From: Paenibacillus riograndensis SBR5
GTDB lineage: Bacteria > Bacillota > Bacilli > Paenibacillales > Paenibacillaceae
Length of the DNA: 64,000 bases
Direction of reading: 5' to 3'
NCBI RefSeq assembly: GCF_000981585.1
Contig: NZ_LN831776.1
Span: forward strand, 4,137,187-4,201,186
The position numbers were made by a program, and so were the translations under genes. Below are positions 34,531-44,208 of this stretch, in pieces. Numbering within the stretch: the first letter of the stretch is position 1; each line of letters begins with the position of its first letter. The notes below the pieces were generated by a model. That model made no database searches. It worked only from the letters and a program-made list of their open reading frames with translations, and was not told the origin of the DNA.

Positions 34531-36393
34531 CTAAGCTTTTTTTACCGTGAAGTAAACTTGATAGGGTTCATAACCGATATCACGAATTCTTCTCAGCTGA
34601 ATTCCCGGATCCTGATTTGCCGTCTTGAAGAAATAGCGCCAGGTGCCCCACTCCCGTTCATTTTCCATAATCAATTCAGAGGCAACATCATCTTTTTGTG
34701 TAAAGAGAATTCTTTCATTCTCACAAATACCAGCCAGCACTTCAGGGCCAAAACGAAACGCTCCTGTCTGCTCGTCGTCCGGAAGAGGAATGAAACGGAT
34801 GCCGACCGGCAGAATAATGCTGATCCGGTCGCCGTCCTGCCAATTCCGCAGTATGGTGTAGAATGCCGTGTGATCCGCTGATTTGCCGTGCAACTGATCG
34901 TTCACATAGATGACGGCTTCCGACATGATCCAGTCCGGGATCCGGAAATGGATTGCAAACTCATTAGGAGCACCGGTATGGACGACGAAATCATACTTTT
35001 TATAATTGGGCAGATTCTCGTGTAGAGCTGTAATCTCATTCAATTCCTGCTGTCCTGCAGTATTCGAAGAGTTCAGCATGCTCCCGCTCATATGATCCTG
35101 AGATTGATTAATTCGGACGTTCTCTCCGTTGATCTCTGTTGTCAGCTCAGAATGGAAATACTGGCATACAAATACATCATTGTGATCCTGATAATAAATG
35201 CCTCTGTTTAATGCAGCATTAGCTTGTACCATAGTTCCGTGACAGCAGAAGAAGCTATCGGTCTCCGAACTCCAATCCTTCCTGAGGCCTGCCTTCATCG
35301 GCAGGAAATAAGTGAGCAGCCCTGATGAGGGGTTTCCGTGCTTATTTCCGGTCAGATGATATTCTTGATAGTAGGCCTGAGCCATTATACCGTTGTACAT
35401 ATTATATTCGATATACTGCGCATATGCCGGATCTGATGTATGCCGGAAGAGAAACTCTGCCAGACGGATCATATTATATACAGTGCAATGCTCCTGGTTC
35501 TTGTCACCGAGGCGTGCCTTGATCTTCATTTTCGGCATCCACACTTCACCGGCAGTATTCCCGCCAGTTGCCAGAGTTCCCCGCTCTGTGACAGCACATT
35601 TCCAGTAGGCAGTGACAATGTCCATCCATCTTGGTTCGCCGGTTACTTCGTAAGCTCTGGCACAACCGAATACTTCAGGAATGGTTGTGTTGGCATGCAT
35701 GTTGGTCAGCGGATCTTTGTTCTCCAGCAAAGGATGAAAAAGTCTGCTGCGGAAATAACGCTCCAGCAAGGTAGAGTATTTATCATTCCCTGTAAAATGG
35801 AGCAGGTCAGCCCAAGCTTCAAGCATTCCGCCTGTCTCCATGTCCAGAATGTCATCGAAGTTCTCTCTTGTGAAGGTGCTGCTCCACTCGACGAACCAGT
35901 CTGCAAAACGATCTGCCACATCGAGCGCCTTTTGACTGCCGGTAAATTGGTACATATCAACAAGTCCCATAAATAACTTATGAATATTATACTGTGGAGC
36001 CCAAATCCCTTTTCCTTTCGCAATCCAATGTAAATATTTCTCTGGAATAGGCCCAACCCATTGTCCGCCATTATCTTTCTGACATTCGGCAAGCTCGTCT
36101 ATTATGAGATCTGCTTTTACCTTTAGTTCCAAATCACCCGTCTCATGAAACCGCATAGCCGCGGCAGACAGCCAATGTCCAAGGAAATGTCCCCGGATCT
36201 GACAGACTGGGGTCTCCCATCCCCCATGTGCATCATGTGGAATATCTCTACCATGATATCTTCCTGCTTCTATTTTGTAGTTAAACAGGAGATTATCGTT
36301 CGTCAATTTCATTAAATACCGCCTGTTTGCTTCTTCCCTGCGTTTCAAATCACCGTCATGAACAACGACATGTTTGCCCTTCAGTTCTATCAT
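34531..36393 (-). CDS. GH127 beta-L-arabinofuranosidase (DUF1680)
   Basis: The protein is about 620 residues without a signal peptide, so it is cytoplasmic. The (alpha/alpha)6 barrel carries the zinc-thiolate centre of GH127: Glu301 and Cys303 in NQEHCTVYN and the Cys383-Cys384 pair in SFFCCHGT. By analogy with HypBA1, the second cysteine of the pair would be the nucleophile. HypBA1 cleaves beta-1,2-linked L-arabinofuranose from plant hydroxyproline-rich glycans. The ATG at 36393 is chosen; a TTG six codons upstream is possible. It is a single gene with its own terminator. Confidence 0.92.
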   Translation of the reverse strand: MIELKGKHVVVHDGDLKRREEANRRYLMKLTNDNLLFNYKIEAGRYHGRDIPHDAHGGWETPVCQIRGHFLGHWLSAAAMRFHETGDLELKVKADLIIDELAECQKDNGGQWVGPIPEKYLHWIAKGKGIWAPQYNIHKLFMGLVDMYQFTGSQKALDVADRFADWFVEWSSTFTRENFDDILDMETGGMLEAWADLLHFTGNDKYSTLLERYFRSRLFHPLLENKDPLTNMHANTTIPEVFGCARAYEVTGEPRWMDIVTAYWKCAVTERGTLATGGNTAGEVWMPKMKIKARLGDKNQEHCTVYNMIRLAEFLFRHTSDPAYAQYIEYNMYNGIMAQAYYQEYHLTGNKHGNPSSGLLTYFLPMKAGLRKDWSSETDSFFCCHGTMVQANAALNRGIYYQDHNDVFVCQYFHSELTTEINGENVRINQSQDHMSGSMLNSSNTAGQQELNEITALHENLPNYKKYDFVVHTGAPNEFAIHFRIPDWIMSEAVIYVNDQLHGKSADHTAFYTILRNWQDGDRISIILPVGIRFIPLPDDEQTGAFRFGPEVLAGICENERILFTQKDDVASELIMENEREWGTWRYFFKTANQDPGIQLRRIRDIGYEPYQVYFTVKKA

Positions 36394-36651
36394 CGCCTGC
36401 AGCCCCTTCAATCTTACTCGGATTTATCTTCATTAGGTTGATTCCTCCGTGTGCCTTAAGATCACTTTGATTTTACAATGAAATTATAAGACAGCGTTTC
36501 CTTCATTCCAATGATTAATACTAATATAAACTTGATCCATACTGAGCAAGCTATATTATAAGAAAAGCCGCTATTTAACTGACAAGCAAGGCGAAATATT
36601 TTAAAGCTGTATGAACGGAGCATGAGCAAAGTTATTTGCCAAGCGGGAAAC

Positions 36652-38979
36652 TTATTCCAAGCCTTTCAAGGATTCTATCATATTGATTCGGTTCACTTTA
36701 CGTCTGAGCGGAAGGTTGGCCAACAGAGTGAGCGCGAAGGCAACCAGTGCCGACATTAATACAAACCATATATTTAACTGATCCGGGATTTGCTGATGGG
36801 TGCTGGACAACGCTTCTACAACCATTTTATAGACATATCCGCAAACCGGTAAGGCTGCCAGCACTGCCAACGTTGTAATCATTATATTTTCAAAAAAGAT
36901 AAGCCGGTTGATTTTGTTTTTGTAATAGCCCAACACTTTTAGCGTTGCAAGCTCGCGGTTCCTCTCGTAGATGTTGATCGACGATATGGTGTAGATCGCG
37001 CCAAAGGAGAGGATGACGGCACAAATAATAAACATGATAAAGACAAAGCTGTTTTGCTGCAAAATGTATCGTGCCTCCTTCCGGAGATCCGCCTTATCGT
37101 AAATGGCATCCACTCTATGATCTTGCTCAAAATAGCTCCGAATGCCGGCCTGATCTGCCGACGGATCGGTTTCCACCAAAAGTGAGGTTGGCTTGTATGT
37201 CAGCCCAAAGCTGGTCAAATACTCCGGCGTGATGTAAAAAGACGGACTTGAATACTGCGTAGAGATGTTTAGCACCTTCATCTCCACCACCTTGTTGCCC
37301 ATCCCGGAGCCAGTAAACGCAATTTGGACAGTATCCCCTTTCGCAATACCGTAGTGATCGGCATAAGATTTCGGCACTAGCACGCCATTATGGTCCAAAT
37401 ACAGCGGATTGTCTTTTTCGTCATAGAAATGAATGAGATTATTATCCTTTTCTGTTACCAGCAACGAAGCTTTTTCGGTAGTTTGGTTTTCGTTCTTCAA
37501 TTCAATGGGCATTGCGGACAAGACATGATGGCTTTTAACGCCGGCCGGGAGTGTGATTTCATCCAAGGTTTCGCCCGACTTAAAATCAACCTTAAGATCG
37601 TAGGTATACACCTGCTCGAACTGGCCCGCTACCTTTTGAAGGGATGCCTGGGTGCCAAAAGCCGTGATTAACAACACGGTGCTGACCATGACGCCGACTG
37701 AACTTGCCAACACTTTTTTCTTATTCAAAAAGATATTTCGCAAGATGAGCTTATAGTCGAACGGAATTCGGTTCCAGAGGCCGGGAATTCTTTCTACGAG
37801 TATGGCTTTCATCGATTTTGAAGGTTTGGGGCGCATTGCCTGGGCCGCGCGTTCCTTCAACAGATTTCTGCCGCTCAAATAGCAGGCAAGCATCCCGAAA
37901 AGGCTGGAGACAATAACCGGCGGCAGAATTAAATCAAACGAGAGAGCGAATTGTATGCCCGGGAGCGAATAGGACCTTGCATTCGATACCGAGATCAAGG
38001 GAACAAACACAGCGACAGAAATCACATAACCCAGCAGCGCTCCCACAATGCCGATCAACACGGGATAACCCATATAATGTAACATGATGCTGTTATTTTT
38101 TATGCCCAGAGCCTTCATGATGCCGATTTGATTGCGTTGAGAATCAATTATTCTGGACATGGCCAGGAACAATATAATAGCTTCGATCAAGAAAAGAACG
38201 AGTGGAATAACCTTGCTCATGAGCCTATTATTATGTAGCGTGGCCATCAGACGTGAATAGCTGAACGACCGTTCTTTGCTCTCCTGTCCCAGGTATGAAA
38301 GCCCTTTGGACTGTGCCTCGAGAGACTTCCCTATTTGCCCGGTATCGTAGCCCTCTTTGGCATCCACCAACAGTTCATTAAAGAAAAAACTTCCTGCAAT
38401 CTCCGGTATGGCCTCTTCTCCAACGTAAGCAATTCCATAGTTTTTATGATCCTGTGTTTCATTTTTTTTCGCATGCTCCACATTTTCACCCAAACCGCTG
38501 ATTATAAACGCCAGCTCCTTGTTATTGACGCGGATGATAATTTTGTCGCCAACCGAATAGTGATGTTCTTTAGCATAGCTGGAATCCAATACTATCCCGT
38601 CTTTGGTAGATGGAAGGCTGCCCTTCGTCATGGCGGGCCTGTTGATTTCATTGTTTTCAGGGATGGAGTGAATTTTCAATGCTGCACGATAACCGTCAAA
38701 CGATTCCGTAGCGTCAAAGGTATAACGCCCTTCAAGTTTACGAATGCCTTCCACTTTGCTTAACTCTGCTATCTCCTTTTGAGTAAGCTGGCTGTAATAT
38801 ATATTCAGGTCGCTTAAATTATACTCTTTGAAATAAGCCTCCGTATAAGTGCCCAAGTTATTGCTTAAGGCGGCCAGTCCCGTATAGAAAAAAGCCCCTA
38901 CTGCGACAACCAGCACGAAGGAGAGAAACTGTCCTGCCGACTGTTTGATATCCCGCAATAATTTGAATAAAAGCTTCAT
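36652..38979 (-). CDS. FtsX-like ABC transporter permease
   Basis: The protein is about 775 residues with eight or so membrane helices in two FtsX-like halves and a large extracytoplasmic domain between helices 1 and 2 (YYSQLTQKEIAELSKVEGIR). It follows its ATPase gene directly. MacB/YknZ and Bce-type permeases of this kind move or remove peptides and lipids at the outer membrane face. The start ATG abuts the ATPase stop. Confidence 0.88.
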   Translation of the reverse strand: MKLLFKLLRDIKQSAGQFLSFVLVVAVGAFFYTGLAALSNNLGTYTEAYFKEYNLSDLNIYYSQLTQKEIAELSKVEGIRKLEGRYTFDATESFDGYRAALKIHSIPENNEINRPAMTKGSLPSTKDGIVLDSSYAKEHHYSVGDKIIIRVNNKELAFIISGLGENVEHAKKNETQDHKNYGIAYVGEEAIPEIAGSFFFNELLVDAKEGYDTGQIGKSLEAQSKGLSYLGQESKERSFSYSRLMATLHNNRLMSKVIPLVLFLIEAIILFLAMSRIIDSQRNQIGIMKALGIKNNSIMLHYMGYPVLIGIVGALLGYVISVAVFVPLISVSNARSYSLPGIQFALSFDLILPPVIVSSLFGMLACYLSGRNLLKERAAQAMRPKPSKSMKAILVERIPGLWNRIPFDYKLILRNIFLNKKKVLASSVGVMVSTVLLITAFGTQASLQKVAGQFEQVYTYDLKVDFKSGETLDEITLPAGVKSHHVLSAMPIELKNENQTTEKASLLVTEKDNNLIHFYDEKDNPLYLDHNGVLVPKSYADHYGIAKGDTVQIAFTGSGMGNKVVEMKVLNISTQYSSPSFYITPEYLTSFGLTYKPTSLLVETDPSADQAGIRSYFEQDHRVDAIYDKADLRKEARYILQQNSFVFIMFIICAVILSFGAIYTISSINIYERNRELATLKVLGYYKNKINRLIFFENIMITTLAVLAALPVCGYVYKMVVEALSSTHQQIPDQLNIWFVLMSALVAFALTLLANLPLRRKVNRINMIESLKGLE

Positions 38980-38981
38980 GC

Positions 38982-39695
38982 TCACCACTCAATCCCTTCG
39001 GCGCTTTGCCTGTTTTCATTGATTGTAATACTTTCAATTTTTCCGCTTTTCACCCTTATCACTTTGTCCGCCATCAGCGCAAACGCTGAATTGTGCGTGA
39101 CCAGAACAACGCATTTTTTCGTCTCTTTGTTTAAGTCTTCAAGAAGCTTTAATACGGACTTGCCTGTCATATAATCCAGTGCGCCGGTGGGTTCGTCGCA
39201 GAGCAGAAGCAGCGGATTTTTGGCAACCGCTCTAGCTATCGCCACCCGCTGTTGCTCGCCTCCGGAGAGCTGGGAAGGGAAGTTTTTGATCCGGTTGCTT
39301 AATCCCACCTTCCGTAAAATATCTTTGGCATCCAGAGGGTCCTTGCAAATCTCAACGGCAAATTCGACATTTTCCAAAGCATTTAAATTCGGGATTAAAT
39401 TGTAGAACTGAAAAACAAAACCAACCTTCTCGCCGCGATACCGGGTTAATCTCTTTTCGTTCAATTTTGTGATTTCCTGACCGCCGACAAATACTTGGCC
39501 TGAGGTAGCCGTATCCATGCCACCCAATATATTGAGTATCGTGCTTTTGCCTGCTCCGCTTGCCCCCAGGACGACTACAAACTCTCCATCCGCTATGGAA
39601 AAGTCAACACCGTCCAACGCTCTGATCGGCACCTCCCCTACCTTGTACTCTTTTGTGACATTTTTGAATTCAATCAACTTTTTCACTTCTTCCAT
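38982..39695 (-). CDS. ABC transporter ATP-binding protein, MacB/LolD type
   Basis: This 237-residue ATPase has Walker [11 protein letters not shown], signature [15 protein letters not shown], Walker [13 protein letters not shown] and the H-loop VLVTHNS. It is the first gene of a two-gene operon that faces the GntR/ABC operon. Its promoter (TTGACA at 39810-39815, TACAGT at 39787-39792, minus strand) is overlapped by an operator candidate shared with that GntR operon. Confidence 0.92.
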   Translation of the reverse strand: MEEVKKLIEFKNVTKEYKVGEVPIRALDGVDFSIADGEFVVVLGASGAGKSTILNILGGMDTATSGQVFVGGQEITKLNEKRLTRYRGEKVGFVFQFYNLIPNLNALENVEFAVEICKDPLDAKDILRKVGLSNRIKNFPSQLSGGEQQRVAIARAVAKNPLLLLCDEPTGALDYMTGKSVLKLLEDLNKETKKCVVLVTHNSAFALMADKVIRVKSGKIESITINENRQSAEGIEW

Positions 39696-39766
39696 CTCCT
39701 TCGATTGTCTATACGGATGTTCATCCGTACAATTCTCAGACTATTATTTTGATGTATGGTATGTTA

Positions 39767-39788
39767 GTATGTTACTCATGTAGCATAC
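39767..39788. promoter_or_regulatory. Operator candidate over the promoter of the MacB-type operon
   Basis: GTATG (39767-39771) and CATAC (39784-39788) flank the centre TTACTCATGTAG. On the minus strand a TTGACA/TACAGT promoter with 17-bp spacing has its -10 inside this site. The 16-bp stretch TTAGTATGTTACTCAT also occurs, inverted, at the site 39902-39923. Confidence 0.75.
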
Positions 39789-39874
39789 TGTAATGGACAA
39801 ATATTTAACTGTCAACATGCAATCGTGCGTTCCTATAAGGCGAACGCTTTAAAAGGTATGAAAAATCGTAACAA

Positions 39875-39903
39875 TTGACATTCTTTTTACCATCCCTTAT
39901 GGT
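39875..39903 (+). promoter_or_regulatory. Promoter of the GntR/ABC operon
   Basis: TTGACA at 39875-39880 and TATGGT at 39898-39903 are 17 bp apart. The -10 touches the operator candidate at 39902-39923. Confidence 0.75.
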
Positions 39904-39923
39904 ATGTTGGATGAGTAACATAC
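39902..39923. promoter_or_regulatory. Operator candidate at the gntR promoter
   Basis: GTATGTT (39902-39908) and AACATAC (39917-39923) are perfect seven-base arms around GATGAGT-type centre sequence. It is the inverted partner of the site at 39767-39788. The encoded YtrA-type GntR protein is the obvious binder. Confidence 0.75.
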
Positions 39924-39945
39924 TAATAGGACGAATGGTGAAGCC

Positions 39946-40314
39946 ATGACCATCACTTTCGAAGATAATTTACCGATTTTCCAACAAGTCGCTCATATCA
40001 TCGAGGATGATATTCTGAACGGCACCTTCCGCGTGGACGAGCAGATCCTGTCCGTTGCCCAGTTTTCCCAACTGTTTCAGATCAATCCGGCAACTGTGGT
40101 TAAAGGGATCGGCTTGCTCGTCAATGAAGAAATTTTGTACAAAAAAAGAGGACTGGGTATGTTTGTTGCTGCCGATGCCAAAAAAAAGATTCAGCTTAAG
40201 CGAAGAGATCGTTTTTATAAGGAGCTGTTGTCCGATCTGCTGAACGAGGCTGACAAGCTCGGGCTGACAACCGAAGAAATCATTGACATGATCAAACAGT
40301 TGAGAAAGGACTGA
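39946..40314 (+). CDS. YtrA-subfamily GntR regulator
   Basis: This 122-residue protein has an N-terminal winged helix (QVAHIIEDDILNGTFRVDEQILSVAQF, then INPATVVKGIGLLVNEEILYKKRGLGMFV) and a short helical tail for dimerisation, as in YtrA. Such repressors control adjacent ABC transporters that respond to cell-wall antibiotics. It overlies two related operators in the divergent promoter region and probably controls both ABC operons. Confidence 0.92.
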   Translation: MTITFEDNLPIFQQVAHIIEDDILNGTFRVDEQILSVAQFSQLFQINPATVVKGIGLLVNEEILYKKRGLGMFVAADAKKKIQLKRRDRFYKELLSDLLNEADKLGLTTEEIIDMIKQLRKD

Positions 40315-40319
40315 AATCC

Positions 40320-41189
40320 GTGAGTATAGCTTTGGCTTGCGGCAACTTAACCAAATCCTACGGCCCTACCCTCGCATTGCGAAATTTGGATTTGCAGTTG
40401 GAAGAAAATGTGATATACGGCTTGCTAGGACGAAATGGCGCCGGAAAAACCACTTTACTGAACACCATTGCGGGCGGAATTACGGCGGATTCTGGTACGA
40501 TTGAAGTTAGCGGAAAGAAGCTAGGCAGAGGGGAACCGCCGAAGGATTTTTGTTATGTCCGCGATCAATATCGGCACTTCGGGAGTGCGCGGGTGATGGA
40601 GACTTTGCAGCTTGCCGCGTCTTTCCATCCCCGATGGGATTGGACCTACGCCCGCGAGCTGCTCAACCTTTTTCTAATCGATCCGGACAAAAAGATTCGC
40701 CAACTTTCAAGCGGCACCCGGTCGCTTATCGGCAATATTATCGGTCTTGCCAGCCGGGCGCAGCTCACCTTATACGATGAGCCGGTTCTGGGGCTGGATG
40801 TTTTGATGAGGGAACGCTTCTACAAGACGGTGCTTGAGGATTACGCCAACCATCCGCGCACAATTCTGCTGTCTACGCATTTGATTGACGAAATTGCACC
40901 GATTGCCGAAAAAATCTTCATCCTTGAATCAGGCTCTCTCCTGCTTCAGGATGATATGGAGCAAATACGGATGTCCGCTTATCTCGTTCGGGGAAATTCG
41001 GAGACTGTGTTTTCATTTATGGCAGGTAAGCGCGTTTTATATCATGAGGCCTATGGAAGGGGTACGCTTGCGGCTATTTATGAAAAACTGGATGACAGAG
41101 ACATGCGGCAAGCCCGCGAGCAGGACATTTCGATCGAAACATTGAGTCTTCAAAAGTTATTCCTGTATTTGATCGAAGGAGGGCTTTGA
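40320..41189 (+). CDS. ABC transporter ATP-binding protein, YtrB-like
   Basis: This 289-residue ATPase starts at GTG 40320 after AAAGGA. Walker A is LLGRNGAGKTTLLN, Walker B is LTLYDEPVLGLD, and the H-loop is LLSTHL. The signature segment reads RQLSSGTRSLIGNI, a divergent form typical of the Ytr group. The C-terminal 80 residues form an extension of unknown role. It overlaps no gene but follows the GntR gene by five bases. Confidence 0.9.
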   Translation: MSIALACGNLTKSYGPTLALRNLDLQLEENVIYGLLGRNGAGKTTLLNTIAGGITADSGTIEVSGKKLGRGEPPKDFCYVRDQYRHFGSARVMETLQLAASFHPRWDWTYARELLNLFLIDPDKKIRQLSSGTRSLIGNIIGLASRAQLTLYDEPVLGLDVLMRERFYKTVLEDYANHPRTILLSTHLIDEIAPIAEKIFILESGSLLLQDDMEQIRMSAYLVRGNSETVFSFMAGKRVLYHEAYGRGTLAAIYEKLDDRDMRQAREQDISIETLSLQKLFLYLIEGGL

Positions 41190-41190
41190 A

Positions 41191-41874
41191 TTGGGTACTT
41201 TGACCGTTCACTTAGTGGCAACTTACAGACAACTCAAAATGTATATCTGGTTCATCCTGATGATCATCGTGCTTGGCAGAACTGCTGAACTTATCGTTAC
41301 TACACTTACAGACAGCAGAGGAGTTTCCCGTCTTTCGGAGACCAACATGCTCATTCTGCTATTGCCGCTGATGGCCATCGCGCTGCCGCTTAGTTATTTC
41401 AAACGGATCGTTCATCTGGGTGCTAGCCGAAAGCAATATTTTCAAGGTCTGCATGCAGTATTTGCCGTCTGGGCTGCAGCCGTTGCTTTGATCAATTCCC
41501 TGTGGATCACGCTGCAAATCCATGTTTTTCACAACTATGCCAGTGCCGTTGATTTAGTCGATGCCTTTCATTGGAATGACTTTGGTTTTGCAGGCTCATT
41601 CCTCTATCAGACAGCCTTTTACCTGATGTCCATGGCACTTCTGAGCACGCTGGTATCAGGGTTTTCCAACCCTGTAGGCTGGCTGTTATCCGCGTTGATT
41701 CTCACGGCCATCCCGGTCGGAACGGCAATTCCTTCGCTGAGGATTCATATCGCCTCTTTTTTTAAAATTCTGCTGTTGAATGATTCACTTCTGTTAGGCG
41801 TCGGATTCAACCTCTTGCTTTATCTTCTATTTGCGGCAGGCGGATGGCTTTTCACAAGGGTGAGGGTTCATTGA
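41191..41874 (+). CDS. Membrane permease subunit of the Ytr-like ABC transporter
   Basis: This 227-residue protein has six membrane helices and starts at TTG 41191 soon after AAGGAGGGC. It follows the ATPase stop by one base. Its small size and position fit an ABC-2-like membrane partner. Confidence 0.82.
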   Translation: MGTLTVHLVATYRQLKMYIWFILMIIVLGRTAELIVTTLTDSRGVSRLSETNMLILLLPLMAIALPLSYFKRIVHLGASRKQYFQGLHAVFAVWAAAVALINSLWITLQIHVFHNYASAVDLVDAFHWNDFGFAGSFLYQTAFYLMSMALLSTLVSGFSNPVGWLLSALILTAIPVGTAIPSLRIHIASFFKILLLNDSLLLGVGFNLLLYLLFAAGGWLFTRVRVH

Positions 41875-42022
41875 TAAATGATTACACCGGATTTTTTGGT
41901 ATAAAATAGAAAAAACGCGCTGGTGCAATTAAGGCCAACAGATCATTGCATTTCTCCACCCCATGCGTTACTATCTTTATATTGACAAATTTGCAGGTCT
42001 ATAAAAGGAGGTGCACACGCCC

Positions 42023-42607
42023 ATGTGTCCCCGTACCAAAGAACAAAATGAGCTCATACGCATACAGCGCAGAGAACAGATCCTGGACGTCGCCGCACGC
42101 TCCTACTTTCGCACTGGCGGCAGCTTTGATATTCGCGACGTTGCCCGCGAGGCAGGGCTTGGTTACGGCACGGTATACCATTATTACCCCAACCGGCATT
42201 TATTAATAGAAGATGTGTTGGACAGCGGCTTCGAGCGCTGCGAGCATGTTATCGCTGAATGGGCGGACATCAGCGGCAGCCACCCGGAAGACAGGCAGTT
42301 GTTGACGTATTGCAAAGCGCTGCTCCAGTTATGGCAGTCGGACGCCCGCGCATATCTCGTCTACAAAATGGCGGCAGAACATTATGCTGGCTTACCTGAG
42401 AAGGACCGGCACCATGCTAAGAGACGATTTATGGAACGGTTGTACGTTCCACTTCAAGCAATCGCCCAGTGCGAAGACGACGGCGTCGACCATATGCTTG
42501 CCGTGCTGGTCGGCTGCTGTGGGTTGTACTACTATGCGGGCAATTTTGACCTGGACGTCGATCGAATCGCCCGACTCGCAATGCAAGCTATTATGAAGGA
42601 GTCCTGA
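42023..42607 (+). CDS. TetR-family transcriptional regulator
   Basis: The protein is about 194 residues. The HTH is FDIRDVAREAGLGYGTVYHYYPNRHLLIEDVL. The ATG at 42023 lies nine bases after AAAGGAGGTG. The C-terminal ligand domain is not classifiable by eye. It is directly followed by a methionine aminopeptidase gene on the same strand. Confidence 0.9.
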   Translation: MCPRTKEQNELIRIQRREQILDVAARSYFRTGGSFDIRDVAREAGLGYGTVYHYYPNRHLLIEDVLDSGFERCEHVIAEWADISGSHPEDRQLLTYCKALLQLWQSDARAYLVYKMAAEHYAGLPEKDRHHAKRRFMERLYVPLQAIAQCEDDGVDHMLAVLVGCCGLYYYAGNFDLDVDRIARLAMQAIMKES

Positions 42608-42614
42608 TGCAAAC

Positions 42615-43361
42615 ATGGTCATTTTAAAAAGCAAGCATGAAATTGAGGCTATCCGCAAGGCCTGCCAGGTGGTGGCTGAATGCCATCGTACAATCGCCCC
42701 GCTCATCAAACCGGGCATTACAACTAATGAGATTGAACGTATATTCGAGGACATTATGTTGAAGCACGGCGCAAAGCCGTACCAGAGGGGCTACAAGGGC
42801 TATCAATATGCGACCTGTGCCTCCGTCAACGACGTAATCGCACATGGCTTCCCCAGCAATAAGCCACTTGAGGAAGGCGATATCGTGACGATCGACACGG
42901 TCGCGGAGCTCGATGGCTGGCTCGGTGATTCGGCCTGGAGCTATGCGGTCGGGGAGATTTCGCCGATGGCCAAGAAGCTGATCCGCGTCACGAAGGAATG
43001 CCTTGACCTCGGCATCGCGCAGGCGCTGCCCGGCAATCGGCTCGGCGACGTGACGAGCGCGATTCAGCAGCATGCGGAATCGCACGGCTTCGGCGTCGTG
43101 CGCGACCTTCTCGCCCATGGCATCGGCCGCGACCTGCACGAGGAGCCGACTTATATGCATGTCGGCAAGCCCGGCAAAGGCCCACGCATCAAGGAAGGAA
43201 TGGTGTTTACGATTGAGCCCATGATCACCGAAGGCACCTACTACATGACAATTGATCCGGACGGCTGGACTGCGCGGACGCTGGACCGTAAGCTTGCCGC
43301 CCAATACGAGCATACGATCGCCATCACGGCTGAAGGTCCACAGATCCTGACCGCGCAATAG
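42615..43361 (+). CDS. map: Type I methionine aminopeptidase (second copy type)
   Basis: This 248-residue protein has all five metal ligands of MetAP: Asp in VTIDTVAELDG, Asp in LGDSAWS, His in LAHGIG, Glu in FTIEPM and Glu in QYEHT. The substrate histidine is in DVIAHGFP. It removes initiator methionine from nascent proteins. The housekeeping map gene sits in the ribosomal spc operon in Bacilli. This copy next to a TetR gene is therefore more like the accessory YflG-type enzyme, which may be induced under particular conditions. Confidence 0.88.
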   Translation: MVILKSKHEIEAIRKACQVVAECHRTIAPLIKPGITTNEIERIFEDIMLKHGAKPYQRGYKGYQYATCASVNDVIAHGFPSNKPLEEGDIVTIDTVAELDGWLGDSAWSYAVGEISPMAKKLIRVTKECLDLGIAQALPGNRLGDVTSAIQQHAESHGFGVVRDLLAHGIGRDLHEEPTYMHVGKPGKGPRIKEGMVFTIEPMITEGTYYMTIDPDGWTARTLDRKLAAQYEHTIAITAEGPQILTAQ

Positions 43362-43451
43362 AAAAATTAGAGCGTGTTCGGATTCATCTATTGGCTGCTG
43401 AAGGCAGATTCCAGTTTCGGCTTTCGGAGCGGAGGAAGCTGAACACACAAT

Positions 43452-43485
43452 AAGCCGCCCCGGCTGTTAAACGCCGGGGCGGCTT
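43452..43485. terminator. Bidirectional terminator between map and hxlB-like genes
   Basis: AAGCCGCCCCGGC (43452-43464) is perfectly complementary to GCCGGGGCGGCTT (43473-43485) around an eight-base loop. T runs are short on both sides. Confidence 0.75.
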
Positions 43486-43518
43486 GACTCTAGAGCGGCG
43501 GTGGAAGTACGGCCGCCG

Positions 43519-44067
43519 CTATTCCACGTTGCTGTGCTGCCTGAACGCCGCGGCGTTGTCGACGCCGTGGGATTCCGCGTAGCACAGGCAGACCGCGTCC
43601 AGCACAAGGTGGACGCATTGGTCAAACAGCGAGCCTAGCGGCTGCACGCTTGCGCCTTCGCCATCGCGGCGGTGCTTCGTTGCCGCCGGTATGGCGAGCA
43701 CCTGCACGGCCGACCGGGCGAGCGGGGATTCGGCATCGGTCGTCAGGGCGATGACCGACGCGCCAAGCTCCCGCGCTTTCTCTGCAGTCCAGACGACGCC
43801 ATGCGTCGTTCCGGAGCCGGAGACGGCGACTACATAATCGCCCCCGGCGATCGAAGGGGTGATCGTCTCTCCGATCACAAACGAGGTCGCGCCGAGGTGC
43901 ATCAGCCGCATGGCAAAGGATTTGGCCATCAGGCCCGAGCGGCCTTCGCCTACAACGAAGATCCGGGGGGCGCCTGCCAGAAGGGCGGCCGTCTTGTTAA
44001 CGGCGCCCTCGTCTACCTGCTCCAGCACAGCATGGGCTTCCGCGAGTATTGTCATCAGCTTATTCAT
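43519..44067 (-). CDS. hxlB: 6-phospho-3-hexuloisomerase-like SIS-domain protein
   Basis: This 182-residue single SIS domain has RIFVVGEGRSGLMAKSFAMRLMHLG and VVAVSGSGTTHGV, matching HxlB/PHI. PHI converts D-arabino-3-hexulose 6-phosphate to fructose 6-phosphate in the ribulose monophosphate pathway. The usual C-terminal catalytic region QPLGSLFDQ is present. It is the last gene of the LacI-controlled cluster, 141 bp after the hxlA-like gene, with AAGGAGAG before its ATG. Confidence 0.85.
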   Translation of the reverse strand: MNKLMTILAEAHAVLEQVDEGAVNKTAALLAGAPRIFVVGEGRSGLMAKSFAMRLMHLGATSFVIGETITPSIAGGDYVVAVSGSGTTHGVVWTAEKARELGASVIALTTDAESPLARSAVQVLAIPAATKHRRDGEGASVQPLGSLFDQCVHLVLDAVCLCYAESHGVDNAAAFRQHSNVE

Positions 44068-44208
44068 ATTCGTTCAGTCTCTCCTTCTCTGTTCGTGATC
44101 ATACGGAATTCATCCGGATTCGAAACCATTCGGCTGTAATCAATTCCGCAACTCGGACGGTACTTCTTTGGTCTGTACTTATAATCTGCCCACCGCAGGC
44201 AGGACCCG

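Noticed and set aside
42624..43448. 274-codon minus-strand frame opposite the methionine aminopeptidase gene
   Set aside because: The plus-strand frame has all metal ligands of MetAP; the antisense frame has no family features.
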